Positions 12,111 to 23,529 of a stretch of DNA of 64,000 bases are shown here, in pieces (position 1 is the stretch's first letter; each line of letters starts with the position of its first letter). This DNA comes from Pleurodeles waltl (lineage: Eukaryota > Chordata > Amphibia > Caudata > Salamandridae), in contig NC_090445.1 of NCBI RefSeq assembly GCF_031143425.1, positions 1,198,058,691-1,198,122,690 on the forward strand, written 5' to 3'. The translations under genes were made by a program, and so were the position numbers. The notes beneath the pieces were generated by a model. The model was not told where the DNA came from. It was given only the letters and a program-made list of their open reading frames with translations, and did not search any database.

Positions 12111-12175
12111 ACAAATGATCCTCTGATGTTAGGATGGTGGCATGGATGGAGGGGTAGTCAAAGTTTGACAGACTG

Positions 12176-12562
12176 AAATGTTATTTCATCCTCATACAGC
12201 AAATAAAACAAGTCACCATAGACTTCAATAATTATATACATTGATTTAAGAACTTTAAATAGTAATAAAATCAATACAAACCCTGCCTTTGTTTACAAAT
12301 TTATAAAACAGAAGATAAGGAAATATCTGAAATCAGTAATATCCATATCAAAAACTACTCTTAATTCAGGAATAAGAGCCACTAGAATTGTCTGTCTGAT
12401 CGCTCAAGCTGAGAAAAGAAATCTGGAGACTTCTACAAATACCACGTGAGCAGTTTCACTCTTACAGATCCTAAGGGCATTAATTAGGTCTGTAAGTGAC
12501 AGATTCCTACATAATGGGACAATCAACCTCCTTCTAGGCAAAGTGTATTTAGGGTAGAAAAA
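12176..12562. other. AT-rich stretch between DIRS copies, unclassified
   Basis: No coding frame or terminal motif is recognised. It could be the old intron sequence into which D and A3 inserted, or the end of an unidentified repeat. Confidence 0.4.
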
Positions 12563-12822
12563 GGAAAATGTTAAGACATCTTTTTGTGGCGTGTAGTGCT
12601 GTAGATTCAAATGCTTTGCATAAGTCCGCCATCTAGTGTTGCAAGTTGTTTTTTTTAGAAGACTCTTTGAGTCACAAGATCGAGGGACTCCTCTGTGATA
12701 CTGTACGTGGGCATAGAGTCCTTTGTTAGATTGCTTTCCCGCAGGCAGGTGAGGTAAGGAGTATGTATGTATTTACATATACACTCACATATATAAAGAA
12801 AAGAGATGCCCAAGCAGTGTAT

Positions 12823-13093
12823 AAGAAAACAAGTTACTTACCTGTAACTACAATTATCCAGTATTGGTATCTTTCATAAATTCACATGCTTGAATCATCC
12901 CCGAAGTGGGAGTCCCACGTTACATAAAATAGCAATAATTAACAAATAAAATTTTTGCCATAGGCTATAATGGAAACAGTAATTGCTCGTATAGCCTATC
13001 CATGTCCTTTTGTGAAAAGGACCCAAACCTGCCTGCTGACCAATCAGGCACCAACACTCTCCATAGAAGCTCCTTCCCTCAGATTTTCCAGCA
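12823..13093. repeat. Left inverted terminal repeat of copy C
   Basis: It is the reverse complement of 18970-19228, apart from an extra outer stretch of about 33 nt containing GTTACTTACCTGTAAC. The repeat includes a block present in both repeats of copies B and C (TGTCCTTTTGTGAAAAGGAC, itself a near-perfect palindrome). Confidence 0.85.
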
Positions 13094-13153
13094 CGAGAGT
13101 GAAAGATTATAAACTGAAAGGAAATGCGAGCGTCAAAGGGGAGGAGGGTGGGT

Positions 13154-13260
13154 CGCATGTGAATTTATGAAAGATACCAATACTGGATAACTGTAGTTAC
13201 AGGTAAGTAACTTGTTTTCTTATCCAGTATTGGATCTTTCATAAATTCACATGCTTGAAT
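13154..13260. repeat. Internal complementary region (ICR) of copy C
   Basis: The first part (to about 13222) is the reverse complement of the outer left end and contains CTGTAGTTACAGGTAAGTAA. The second part (ATCCAGTATTGG to ATGCTTGAATC) is the reverse complement of the right end. The ICR thus records the junction of the two ends as it would exist in a circle, which in the DIRS model serves as template to complete the ends. Confidence 0.85.
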
Positions 13261-13439
13261 CTTAATAGTCATCAGTACTGTTGATAAACATTATACCCGC
13301 AGTGGATGGAGGGTGCGAGCATGAAAATCCTTTATACCCAATATAAAATAGTTAGCTCAAATCTTGCATTATGAACTTCAGAGAAATATAGATACTTCTA
13401 AGTACATCTACACATATACTGAACATTCGTGTTATAAAT

Positions 13440-13440
<1 letters not shown>

Positions 13441-13493
<53 letters not shown>
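13441..13493. repeat. (CA)n/(TA)n microsatellite in copy C spacer
   Basis: A short CA run is followed by about 20 TA units, between the ICR and the YR gene. Copy B has a (TA)n tract at the equivalent place (31791-31820). Confidence 0.9.
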
Positions 13494-13495
<2 letters not shown>

Positions 13496-13592
13496 CTAAA
13501 TACATACTTATATAGAAGCATATCAAAGTATATATGATGGAAATCACGGTTATTTGCATATCAAACCATTTCTATATAACCAAGGAAAGGTC

Positions 13593-14606
13593 TCACCTTA
13601 ATGAAAGATGGCGTAGAACAGCTTGTCCTACTAGAGAGTCGATTCTCTGTGAGGACTCCAAACAATAGTGCTGCGTAAAGGAGTGCGTAGTTTTCCATGT
13701 CGCAGCTTGACATATCTTATCCAGGTGAATACCCTGAAACAAAGCAGCCGATGTGGAGACTGCTCTCGTGGAGTGGGCTCTCGGGCACCTAGTCAACGGT
13801 CTTCCTGCCTTGGTGTGACAGAATTGGATTGTTGAGGAAATCCACCGGGCTATAGTGGCCTTGGTGACTCCTGCTCCCTGTCGTCCAAGAGAATAAGATA
13901 CCAAGAGTTGATCTGATTTTCTGATTTGTTTGGTACTTTGAAGATTAAATTTGAAGCATCGTTTGATGTCCAAAGTGTGTAGAGTTTTGTCTGCAATTGT
14001 AGTTGGGTTTGGAAAGAAGGTTCGTAGTATCACGGGCTCATTGATCATCCTGCACCTTGGGAATGTATTTGGGGTTGGTTCTGAGCATAACTAAGTCACC
14101 AGAAAAAAACAAAAAGGGTTCTTTAGTAGTGAACGCCTGTATATCACTGACTCTCCTGGTAGAAGTGAGAGCAAGCAGGGTTGCCACTTTCCATGTGATG
14201 TACTTGAGTTCCGCCCTGTGAATGGGTTCGAAAGGAGCTTTCATGAGCTGAAACAGGACTATATTAAGGCGCCACTCTGGCGGAGGTAACCGCACCGGAG
14301 GGAAGTGCGGAAAAGTCCTTTCATAAACTGCTTAATGATTCTGGATGAGCCAATTGAGGGCATCTCAGCCGATCGCCTATAGGAGGCTGTAGCTGCTAGG
14401 TGAATCTTGACTGATGTATGGCAAAGACCAGCCTTGGAGAGTGAGAGAAGGTAAGAAAGAATTTGTTCAGGGTTAATTTGTAATGGGTGGAAGTTGTTCT
14501 GAGAACAACTAACACAAAATCTCTTCCACTTGAGTTTGTACGTCTTATTTGTGCTCTCTGCTCGTGCCCTAGATAATAACAGTCTACATTCCTGATCGAT
14601 GTTCAT
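13593..14606 (-). pseudogene. Tyrosine recombinase of DIRS copy C, two frameshifts
   Basis: Three minus-strand frames tile one recombinase. 14606-14259 is the N-terminal core-binding part. 14295-14038 holds the first Arg box (TSTRRVSDIQAF). 14048-13593 holds the HxxR box (PRAHSTRA) and the C-terminal Tyr box (SFTQHYCLE), then ends at the stop at 13593-13595. All recognisable active-site residues (R, H, R, Y) remain and only the frame is broken. Members of this family join the circular DIRS DNA to the genome by Holliday-junction recombination without target duplication. Confidence 0.85.
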
Positions 14607-14818
14607 ATCGTGAAACTCTCTGTACTCAGGAGCAAAGCATGCAATTGCAGCGAAGCTGGGTCGGGATGAAGGATGAGACCCTGATTCTTCGTGAGAAGGT
14701 TATGGTTGCAAGGAAGGCGGACTGGATTGGCCACGGACCGGAGTAGGAACTCCGTGTACCAGTACTGTCTGGACCATCTGGGGGCTATGAGAATGATCCT
14801 GCAGCATTCGAACTTCAT

Positions 14819-16430
14819 TTACCTGAATAGCCTGGGAATCAGAGGGATGGGGGAAAAGCATAGGCAAAGATCCCGGACCATCTCATCAAAAGATAATTTC
14901 CCCACGGCCCCGGGAGTGGGTATTGACTGGCGTAGTACTGGCATTTGGCGTTCAGGTTGGTGGCAAACAAGTCTAGGATCGGCTGACCCCATCGTTGGAA
15001 GATGCTGTCGAGTATGTTCTGATTGAGCTCCCACTCGTGGCAGTTGTCGTCCGTCCTGCTGAGAGAGTCCGCTAGGGCGTTGTTGACCCCAGGCAGGTGC
15101 TCCACCCTGAGGCGGACGTTCAGTGTGAGCCAGTCCCAAAGAGACTGATCTTCCCTTGAGAGGGAGAGGGATCTTGTTCCTCCCTGCTCGTTGAGGTAAA
15201 ACATACTTGTTGTGTTGTCTGTCCTGACCAACGCTGAGGATCCTGTGATGCGTGGAAGAAAAGCTTTGAGCGCGAGATGGATCGCCTTCAGTTCTAGTAG
15301 GTTTATGTGCATTCCTTTCTGGAGATTGGACCATCTGCCCTGAATGCGCATGTCTTGCAAATGGCCTCCCCAGCCTTCCAAGGAAGCGTCTGTGGTGACG
15401 ACAAAGTCTGTTATTGGTGCTAGAAACGTAAGACCTTGGGAGAGGTGGTAGGTCTGAGACTACCACTTAAACGCCTGCCGAATTTTTGGTGTGATAGTTA
15501 TTAAGTCGAAGGACCCTTGCGACTGGGTCCATTGGAGTTGTAGTTCTTCTTGCAAGGGTCTCATTCTCAGCTTTGCTAGTCGAACTAGGACGATGGCCGA
15601 GGAAATCATTCCCAGAAGCGACTTGTACTGAAACAAACTCTTTTGTGGAGATTCTGACAGCTAAGTGGGTTAGATTCTGCACCCAGGAAAACTCTTCTGC
15701 ATGAGGGAAGTGTGACGGACTTCTGTAGATTCACGGTTAGCCCCAAACTGTGGAATAATTTTAAGCAAGCGTTTGTTGCTTTGGAGGCTAGTAGCGTAGA
15801 CAGAGCTTTTATGAGCCAGTCGTCCAGGTATGGAAACACCTGGAAACCCTTGCTGCGGAGGAAACCTGCGACTGGGGCAAGGTATTTCGTGAAGATTCTT
15901 GGAGCTGATCTCAGCCAGAATGGTAGGACTTTGAACTGATAACAGGGAACCGGCTACAGTAAAGCGGAGATATTTGTGATGTTTCTGATGTATTGGTATG
16001 TGGAAATAGGGATCCTAGAGATCCAAAGTCGTCATAAAATCTCCAGGATTGAGGAGGTGCAAGATATGACAGTGTGATCATCCGGAAAGATTGCTTGAGA
16101 AGGAACTTCTTGAGTTTCCTAAGATCTAGTATCGGACGCCATTCCCCTGACTTCTTTATTAGGAAGAAACAGGAGTAGAATCCGAGACCTCAATGCTGAA
16201 CAGGAACTGTCTCTATAGCTCCCTTAGCAAGCATAATGAATACCTCCTGTTGAAGCAGACGAAGATGGAGGTCTGCCTGTTCTTGGTGGATGATGTGGTG
16301 GTTTTCGTATGAATTCCAGGGTATGACCTCTTGCCACTATATCCAGCACTTGTTTGTCTGATGTTATTTTCTTCCACTACTGGATGTAGTTGGAAATGTT
16401 TGCACCTATTTGTTGATGGTGCGAACATTG
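14819..16430 (-). pseudogene. Reverse transcriptase-RNase H of DIRS copy C, frameshifted
   Basis: RT pieces lie at about 16430-15600 and include the catalytic loop FPYLDDWLIKA in the frame 15839-15606 with both aspartates. RNase H occupies 15381-14839, with GWGGHLQDMRIQGRW, LLELKAIHLALKAF (catalytic Glu), RTDNTTSMFYLN (Asp-Asn) and LPGVNNALADSLSR. The conserved DLFATNLNAKCQ and FAYAFPP blocks follow, in the position where DIRS elements carry a Dam-like methyltransferase or linker domain. At least three frameshifts are present. Confidence 0.8.
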
Positions 16431-18889
16431 GGGAAGCATAGCCGGTGCCTGGAGAAGATCATTGCTTTCTGGGTCGATCTCTGCTTTGTGAACCTTGTCT
16501 TCTCTTTCCTCCCTGTCTGGCGTAGGAAGCCGTAGATGGTTGCCTGTACTGTTGTTGGTAGGAAGGTCTATATTGGGGTTGCTGGTACTGCCTGTCAAAG
16601 CAACCTCAAAATGAGGTAAAACCTCTTCCTCTAGCACCCGAAAGGGCTGTTTCCAGTACTGCAGGGTACCTAGGGACTTGGCAGTGTCTGTGTCGGTCTT
16701 GATGGCTTGGAGCAAGTCATCTACGTGCTTGCCAAAGAGAGATTCGCCATCATAGGGCATGTCAAGGATACAGGACTGCACTTCCGGCCTGAAAGATGTG
16801 GCTTTGAGCCAACCTTGGCAGCGTAAGACAGTGGCACCAGCTAGCTGACGAAAACCAGTAGAAGCTATATCAAGAGTGCAGTCGATTATTTCTTCCGACG
16901 TACGCTCACCCTCTTGGAGGATCTTCCGTGCCTCTGCTTGCTTGCTTTCAGGGATGAGGTACAAGAAAGGTTGCATATCAGACCACATTTGCCGGTCATA
17001 ACGACCCAGGATTGCCAATGAATTTGCTGCTCTGACAGTGATTGCTGACATGGAGAAAAATCTTTTGCCCACATTATCCAATCTCCTTCCTTCTCTGTCT
17101 GGAGGAGTAGAGATAGGCATCAATGGGTTCTTAGAACGCCTTTGAGCAGCTTGTGAAATAACAGTCAGGCTTTGAGTGGCCGGTAAGACATGCCGGAGAA
17201 TCTTGTGTTGCCTTGTATTTCTTGTCCAGTTTTTGCAGAACTGGTGGGACTGTTGCCGGGTTGCGCATAATCTTTGTACCCTCACTCCATATAAAATCGA
17301 TAATCGGAATGGACCGTACAGACTTCCTTGACTGCTCCTTAAAATCACACAGGAAACATTGCGACTGGGAGACAGATATTGGAAAGTGGAAGCGTGCAGC
17401 AGCTCTGTCCATAAGGTTTTGGAAACGACCTATATCCTCTGGTGGAGAATCAGAAGGGCGCGGAGGTGGTGGAGAAGGAGTGGGGGCCAAGTAGTCATCC
17501 CATTCCTCAGTAGGATGTTGCGGGTATAAATCTTGCCTTCTTCTTCTTCTTCTCCCCCTGAAGTGGAACCTTCATCTCTAGGGGGTGCAGCTAACAGAGT
17601 GGGGTGTCATTCTTGGAGTAGCTGGAGGAGGAGGGACATTGGTTGGTGTAGCAGGAGAAACTGGCGGTGGTGGCTGATCTTCTGCTGCCACTGGGAACCT
17701 TCTCCAATAATCCTGCAGCATAGATTTTAAGTCCTGGATTAAGGAGGAAGGCATCTGTATAGAGTCTCTTCGGCTGAGGCTCTCTTGGTTGGTAATAGTG
17801 TTCTGGATGTGAGTAGTATGGTTGGTATTGGTCATACTCATCATTGTCATCTTCTTCTTCTTGATATTTAACGTGGAGCTGTGATGGGCTGTGTGCATCT
17901 CCGAATGGAGCCTCATCAGATTCCTCCCAGTCAAGAAGATGACTGGGTACTAAAGTTGACACTTTGCTTGGAGGCGTGTCTATGGGATAAATGTCAAATC
18001 TGGGCAGAGATGTGATCCTGACCATGGCTCGGCGATCCGGAGACCTGGAAGAGGTAGGAGTATCTTCTATCTGCCTGACAGGCACCAGTGTAGTCGTAGA
18101 TGATGTCAAAGTTGAAGATGCCGTGGACGGTACTGTGGCCAGTGATGATTTTTCCATCGGCGATGGTCTCGTCGACAGTGGTGTAGTCGACGACGGCTTC
18201 TTCGACGAAGCCCTCGTTGACGGTGAGACAGCCGATGACACTGTCGTTGGTGATATTATAGTCGACGGGGCTGTCGTCGACGGTGTTATAAGCGACAATG
18301 TTGTCGTCGATGATGGCAACGATGCACTCCGTTATGGAGTCCTCGTAGACGGAGGTTTGATTGAGGGGATAGGAGCCCTTACCGTTGATGTCAAAGTAGT
18401 TGTCGCTGGTCTCGTCGACGAGGTAGTGGAGACGGTAGCTGTTAGTACCGTCGTCACGGTCGTCGACGGTGGTGTCCATTTGATTTTAACAGTCACCTTT
18501 CTAGAGGTAGAAGGCTCTGAGGAAGGAGAAAGACTGTAGGACTCCTTCTTTTGAAGAGGAGAGGATGGCTCAGAGGAAATTGAAGTCTGTAAGCCCTTTC
18601 CATGATGTAATTTCTGCCTCTTTCTAGATTTTTCTGTCTGGCCCAGGTCCTCAGATTTGGACCTTGTGTGGCCTCTGACCCACTCTCCCCACCTGAAGTA
18701 CAGGATTTAGCCTGTAACCATGTCAGGAGTCTACCCTCACGGTCTTGGAGGGTTTTTGTGGAGAAAGTACGACATATCTTGCAGTCTTTCACCTGATGTT
18801 GAGTCTTTATTTGGATCATCCACATGGAGCCTTTTCTTTCCACAGGTCTTGCAAGGGCGGAAAAGGCCTTTTCTAGAAGAATCCGACAT
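16377..18889 (-). pseudogene. gag of DIRS copy C, frameshifted
   Basis: The start is the ATG complementary to 18887-18889 (MSDSSRKGLF). A 20-nt deletion relative to copy B removes the CLYCLF part of the Cys/His cluster and breaks the frame. The middle (18319-17591) is Ser/Thr/Pro-rich and derives from a degenerate GTCGAC/GACGAC repeat. The C-terminal 323-codon frame 17348-16377 holds the most conserved gag segment, with MWSDMQPFLYLIPESKQAEA, SEEIIDCTLDIASTGF, LDMPYDGESLFGKHVDDLL and DTDTAKSLGTLQ. Family A gag has clear equivalents (ISNNQIRSSMDAADTAAR, LNMPFNEQQLFG, DTDTAKAMGALY). Confidence 0.8.
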
Positions 18890-18969
18890 ATTTTAAATTC
18901 TTTGAGAGAAAAAAGCTTCTGAAGAAGTAGAAAACTAAGCAGAGCTCAGGGAGACTCCCTTCACACGAC

Positions 18970-19228
18970 GTGCGGTAGAAAATCTGAGGGAAGGAGCTTC
19001 TCTGGAGAGTGTTCTAGAGGTTGCTGGTGCCTGATTGGTCAGCAGGCAGGTTTGGGTCCTTTTCACAAAAGGACATGGATAGGCTATATGAGCAATTACT
19101 GTTTCCATTATAGCCTATGGCAAAAAAGTTTTATTTGTTAATTATTGCTATTTTATGTACCATGCGACTCCCACTTCGACGACGGGGATGATCAAGCATG
19201 TGAATTTATGAAAGATCCAATACTGGAT
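18970..19228. repeat. Right inverted terminal repeat of copy C
   Basis: This is the inverse of the left repeat at 12856-13093. It ends CCAATACTGGAT, immediately followed by AAACATATATAC of A3. Confidence 0.85.
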
Positions 19229-19299
19229 AAACATATATACAATATTTATATAATAATAGCAGTACCACAACCACAGGATTCTGGGGAAGAGGGAAAGCA

Positions 19300-19399
19300 C
19301 ATGTAGATCTACAGCACTACATGCCACAAACAGATGTCCACTGGGTAACATTTTCCGTTTGATGGCATGTGTAGCTATAGATACATGCTTTGCATAGAC
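19300..19399. repeat. Internal complementary region of copy A3
   Basis: It corresponds to 25971-26074 of copy A: the reverse complement of the left end (CCACAAACAGATGTCCACTGG, TAACATTTTCC), then of the right end (GATGGCATGTGTAGCTATAG). Confidence 0.8.
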
Positions 19400-20440
19400 T
19401 GTAAAAGCAGTCCCCTCCAAATAAGCAGTGGCTAGCCTGAATGCTTGAAAAAGTGTCCTTTGCACTGCTTTGCCAACATTAGCTTGTTGCCATGCTAAAA
19501 CGTCTACACAATAGTGTTTAGTAAATGTATGTGGTGTATACCAAGAAGCAGCCTTACAAATGCATGCTATTGGAATGTTGCCTAAATAAATCCATAGAAG
19601 CACCCTTTTTTCTTCTGGAATGTGCTCTGGGAGTACTAGGTAATTGTCTTTTGGCTTTAAGTAGCAAGTATGAATACACTTTACTATCCAACTGGCTATG
19701 CCAGCTTTTGAAATTGAATTGCCTTTATGAGGCATGGAAAATGCTACAAAAAGCGGTTTAGATTTCCTCAAGTTTTTAGTCCTATCAATGTAATACATAA
19801 GAGTTCTTAACATCCGGTGTGTGAAGCGTTTTCTCTGCAACCGAGTCTGGATGTGGGGGAAAAAGATAGGTAACTCAACTGATTGATTAATGTGAAATGC
19901 TGAAACTACTTTTGGAAGGACTTTAGGTTTTGTCTTAAGAACCACCTTATCTGAAACTGGAAGAATGGTTCTTCTAAAGTTAGAGCCTGTATTTCACTTA
20001 CACATCTTAAAGAAATGATAGCCACTAAAAAGGCTACTTTCCATGAAAGAAATTGCGAAGAACAGTAGTGAATAGGCTCAAAAGATAGACCCCATGAGTC
20101 TAGTAAGTACAACATTAAGGTTCCATGATGGGACTGGGGGAACCCTGGATGGAATGACTCTTGAAGCCTTCCATAAAGGCTTTGCTAACTGGAACCCTGA
20201 ATAAAGAGATATTTTGTCTGTTTCGGAGGTATGCAGCTATAGCTGCTAAATAAAGTCTAACTGACAAGTATGCCAAGTTTCCCTTTTGTAAACGTAGGAG
20301 ATAATGTCTTGAACGGAAGCGTTGTGGGTTAATGTGTTAAGGTTGACAGTAGCAAGCAAAACGTTTCCATTTTGCAGCATAACACTGTCTAGTTGTAAGT
20401 TTACGTGCCTCTCTAAGAATTTCCATACATTCTGAGGGAA
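19400..20440 (-). pseudogene. Tyrosine recombinase of DIRS copy A3, inactivated
   Basis: The frame 20115-19906 contains the first Arg box as ISLRCVSEIQAL: the Arg that precedes the VSE motif in other copies is Cys here. The frame 19945-19148 contains the Tyr box PHTFTKHYCVDVL, but the HSTR box is altered to a HIPEEK-like sequence. The latter frame then reads out of A3 into the right terminal repeat of copy C, a chimeric artefact of nesting. Confidence 0.8.
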
Positions 20441-22400
20441 GACTCATATAACCAAACTGACTTCAGAAGCCATATTGCAAGATTGAGTCTTGGGGGTCTG
20501 GATGTCTGGATGTCTGATTTTACCTTGCTTTTGAGTTAGAATGTCCGGCCTGTTGGGGAGTTTCTCATGAGGAACTACAGACAGATCGAACAGTGTTATG
20601 AACAAAGGTTGACATGCCCATGTGGAAACTATAAGGATCATGGTGAGTGATGTTTGTTTCATTTTGCGAACTAGAGATGCAATGAGTGGGAGAAGCAGAA
20701 AAGTGCAAGCAAATATCCCTGACCAATTTATCCATAGAGCATTGCCCTTGGACTAAGGGTGTGGGTATCTGGACGCAAAGTTTTGGCATTTTGAATTTTC
20801 TGCGGTTGCAAAGAGGTCTATTTGTTGTGTACCCCAACTTTGAAAGTATGGTGACGTACTTGTGGGTGAAGTTCCCCATTCGTGGACTTGTTGCTGCAAC
20901 CGGTTGATGAGGTCTGCAAACTGGTTGCCCATTCCTGGAAGTTATTCTGTCAGTAAGTGAATGCGGTGGTGAATTACCCATTTCCAAACTGTCTGAGCAA
21001 GAAGGGACAATTGAGAAGGTGTCTCCCCCACTCCCTCTGTGTTTGTAGATGATATATGGCTGTCATATTGTCCCTGCAGACTAGAACCACTTTGTGGGAT
21101 AGTTATTGTAGAAAGGCTTTGAATGCTAGAAAGACTGCCTGTAACTCCAAGTAGTTGATGTTAGAAGTTTGTTGAATGGGATCCCAAATACCTTTTATTT
21201 TGAGGTTGTAGATGGGGGCTCCCCAACCTGTCTGAGATGCATCATTAGTAAGAGTGGCTTGAGGTACAGGGTCTTGAAAGGGCTGCTCCGTGGAAAGGTT
21301 GGTGGGATATCACCACTGCAGAGAGGTGAGAGTGGGAGTCCAACACCACAATCTTCGAGATGACCCTGTGATTGTGACCACTGACGAGACAGATACTGCA
21401 AGGGACACGTGTAGTCTGGCATGGGAACGATGGCAATGCAGGACACCATCATCCCTAGTAACTGCATCATTGTTCTCACTGTGTAAGTGGCTTTCTTGTA
21501 GTTGGGAGAGAAAAGTTTGAATTTGAGCTGGGCTTGCATATGCCAATGCTGACTGAACATTGAGAACTGCCCCCAGATATGGCTGTATCTGTAAAGGTTG
21601 GAGGTGGGATTTGAGAAAGTGGAGTGTGAATCCCAAAGTGTGTAGCTGGTCTACTGTGTGCGGAGTCTGACATTTTTGGATGGTATTGGCTTTGATGAGC
21701 CAGTCGTCCAAGCAGGGGAAGACATGGCTGTGTTCTCTTCTGAGAAATGCTGCAACTACAGCTAGACATTTTATGAAGACCCTGGGAGCGGTTGTGACCC
21801 CGAATAGTAAATCCTTGAATTGCTAATGTTTCCCCGCAATGACAAATCTGAGGTATTTGCGGTGCTGGATGAATGGGAATGCGAAATAAGCGTCCTTCAG
21901 ATCTAAAGCAGTCATTAAGTCACCTTGCTGTAATATGAGAATTATATCTCAGAGTAACCCCATGGAAATGCTCTGAAAGAATGTATAGATTGAGTGATCT
22001 GAGAGCTAGAATCGGTCTTAGTGACTGATCTTTCTTTGGAATAAAGAAGTATAGGGAATATACTCATAACCCTTGCTGTAGGAAGGAAACTGGCTCTATA
22101 GCCCTTTAAGAAGGGATTGTACCTTTTCTTTTAAAAGTGTAAGATGTAAGTGGGAAAGTTTATGAGGGGGAATATTTGGTGGAGTGGAGATGAGTTCTAG
22201 GTAGTAACTACATTTGATAATTGATAGAAACCACTGATCTGTGGTGATATTGGACCATTGTGGATAAAAATGCAATAGTCTTCCCCCTACTAGAGAGGTG
22301 TGAACTTGTAGAAGTTCAAAGTAGTCACTGGCTTGTGTTAGAGGCAGACCTTCTAGAGGGGGATCCCTTTCCTCTACCCTTATTATTTGCACCTCTGAAG
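20440..22400 (-). pseudogene. Reverse transcriptase, RNase H and linker of DIRS copy A3
   Basis: 22392-22096 is the RT N-terminal part (GGRLLHFYPQWSNITTDQW and PPNIPPHKLS, matching copy A). The catalytic loop at about 21690-21720 reads FPCLDDWLIKA, with Tyr changed to Cys but both aspartates kept. 21711-21310 continues the RT thumb. RNase H and linker segments lie at about 21300-20565 in broken frames (LGYTTNRPLCNRR, MPKLCVQIPTPLVQGQ). Confidence 0.7.
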
Positions 22401-22740
22401 GACCCTCTATTATAGTAATGTGTGCCTTGCTTGGTTTGAGAGTTGGAAGGATCAGTAGATGATGTGAAGCCTTCTCTGAATTGTGGGAGACGGAAATTGT
22501 CCCTTTGTGATGTGGTAAGTAGGGCCCCCCATAGCCTTTGCTGTTTCAGAATCTTTACTGAACTTTTCTATGGTGGTGTTGACCTCTTAACCAAACAAGT
22601 GTTCCCTGTCAAAAGGCATGTTGAGAATTGCCTGTTGAATTTCTGGCTTGAAGCCTGAACATCTAAGCAAAGCAAGCCTTCTAATAATAATGCTGGTATT
22701 AATACCATGTGATGTGGTACCAGGTGCATCGGTGGCACAT

Positions 22741-23063
22741 TTAACAGTTGTTAGAAATAGTCTGGGCTTCAGAAACTATTTCCTGTCCCCTTTTGCGTTG
22801 CTCCTTTGAGAGGTACCGGAGGAGATCCTCCACCTCATCCCAGTGGGCCCTATTGTAACGTGTGAAAAGTGGCTGTGAATTGGTGATACGCCAATGGTTT
22901 GGCAACTTGTGTAGCCACTCTTTTCCCTGCTGCATCTACTTTTTTGCTCTTTTTATTAGGGGGAGGAGCATCTCTCGTTGATTGGCAGTAAGCACGTTTC
23001 CGTGCTGACAACTATAGTCAGGAGGTATTTGCTATCTAATATAGGGTCTGTAGGTGCAGATAT
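22741..23063 (-). pseudogene. gag 3' fragment of DIRS copy A3
   Basis: The frame 22935-22741 contains FTRYNRAHWDEVEDLLRYLS and ISNN, equivalent to the family A gag segment before RSSMDAADTAAR. The fragment is cut at 23063 by the left end of copy A2, so the N-terminal part and the right end of A3 are absent from this position. Confidence 0.7.
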
Positions 23064-23385
23064 GGAAAATGTCACTTGCCCAGTGTACATCTGTTCGTGG
23101 CATGTAGTGCTACAGATTCACAAGCTATGCATAGCTTGGCTGACATCTAGTGTTGGGCTCGGAATGTTACAAGTTGTTTTTCTTCGAAGAAGTCTTTCAG
23201 GAGTCACAGGATCAAGTGACTCCTCGGTTACAGTGTGCATGGGCATCAACTCCATTGTTAGATTGTTTTCCCGCAAAGGGTGAAGGAAGGAGTGAGAGTA
23301 TAAGACTATAAAGAGATGTCCATGCAAATGTATCTACAAATGTTAAACTTGAATGACTTCAGGCTTCCGGGGAGGAGGAAGGGTG

Positions 23386-23491
23386 CATGTGAATCTGCAG
23401 CACTACATGCCACAAACAGATGTATACTGGGTAAGTGACATTTTCCATTCAATGGCATGTGTAGCTGCAGATACACATGCTATGCATAGAC
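23386..23491. repeat. Internal complementary region of copy A2
   Basis: It is the reverse complement of the A2 left end (CCACAAACAGATGTATACTG, GGTAAGTGACATTTTCC), then the right-end part (AATGGCATGTGTAGCTGCAG). Confidence 0.85.
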
Positions 23492-23529
23492 TACAAAGCA
23501 GTTAGTCCTCCCAAAAATAGCGGTGGCTA

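Larger units (their letters stand above)
8957..12175 (-). mobile_element. DIRS retrotransposon copy D (family D), 5'-truncated
   Basis: The left terminal repeat starts near 8957 and runs to about 9240. An ICR follows at 9335-9460: its first half is the reverse complement of the left end (AGATAAGGCGCTAC block), then AAAGGTAAGTAACTTGT, then a second half matching the reverse complement of family D right ends (compare 39040-39085 and 61700-61744). Minus-strand fragments of YR and RT follow. Homology stops near 12175, inside the RT gene, so the 5' RT, gag and right repeat are missing. Family D is clearly diverged from families A and B. Confidence 0.75.
12823..19228 (-). mobile_element. DIRS retrotransposon copy C (family B), full length, 6406 bp
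   Basis: This is a complete element. The left repeat starts AAGAAAACAAGTTACTTACC at 12823. The right repeat ends CCAATACTGGAT at 19228, with gag, RT/RNase H and YR between on the minus strand and an ICR at 13154-13260. The left end extends about 33 nt beyond the inverted match with the right end, and the ICR holds that extension, as in DIRS1-type elements. The host is A3: the flanks GTGTAT and ACATATAT join across C with only AA shared and no target duplication. Confidence 0.9.
12563..23063 (-). mobile_element. DIRS retrotransposon copy A3 (family A), split by copy C and truncated by copy A2
   Basis: The left terminal repeat is at 12563-12760 and matches 25607-25822. The element is interrupted at 12822/12823 by copy C and resumes at 19229 with its AT-rich spacer, an ICR (about 19300-19399), YR (19400-20440), linker, RNase H, RT and the gag 3' part. 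It stops at 23063, where the left end of A2 begins. Own sequence amounts to about 4.1 kb. Its genes carry frameshifts and active-site changes, so it is older than C. Confidence 0.8.

Noticed and set aside
13441..13493. TA repeat considered as an origin or promoter
   Set aside because: It is a simple microsatellite in a fixed spacer position of family B elements, with no further signal.
17991..18539. 182-codon plus-strand open frame
   Set aside because: It is the complement of the GTCGAC-repeat part of the family B gag gene. Composition and position mark it as a shadow frame.
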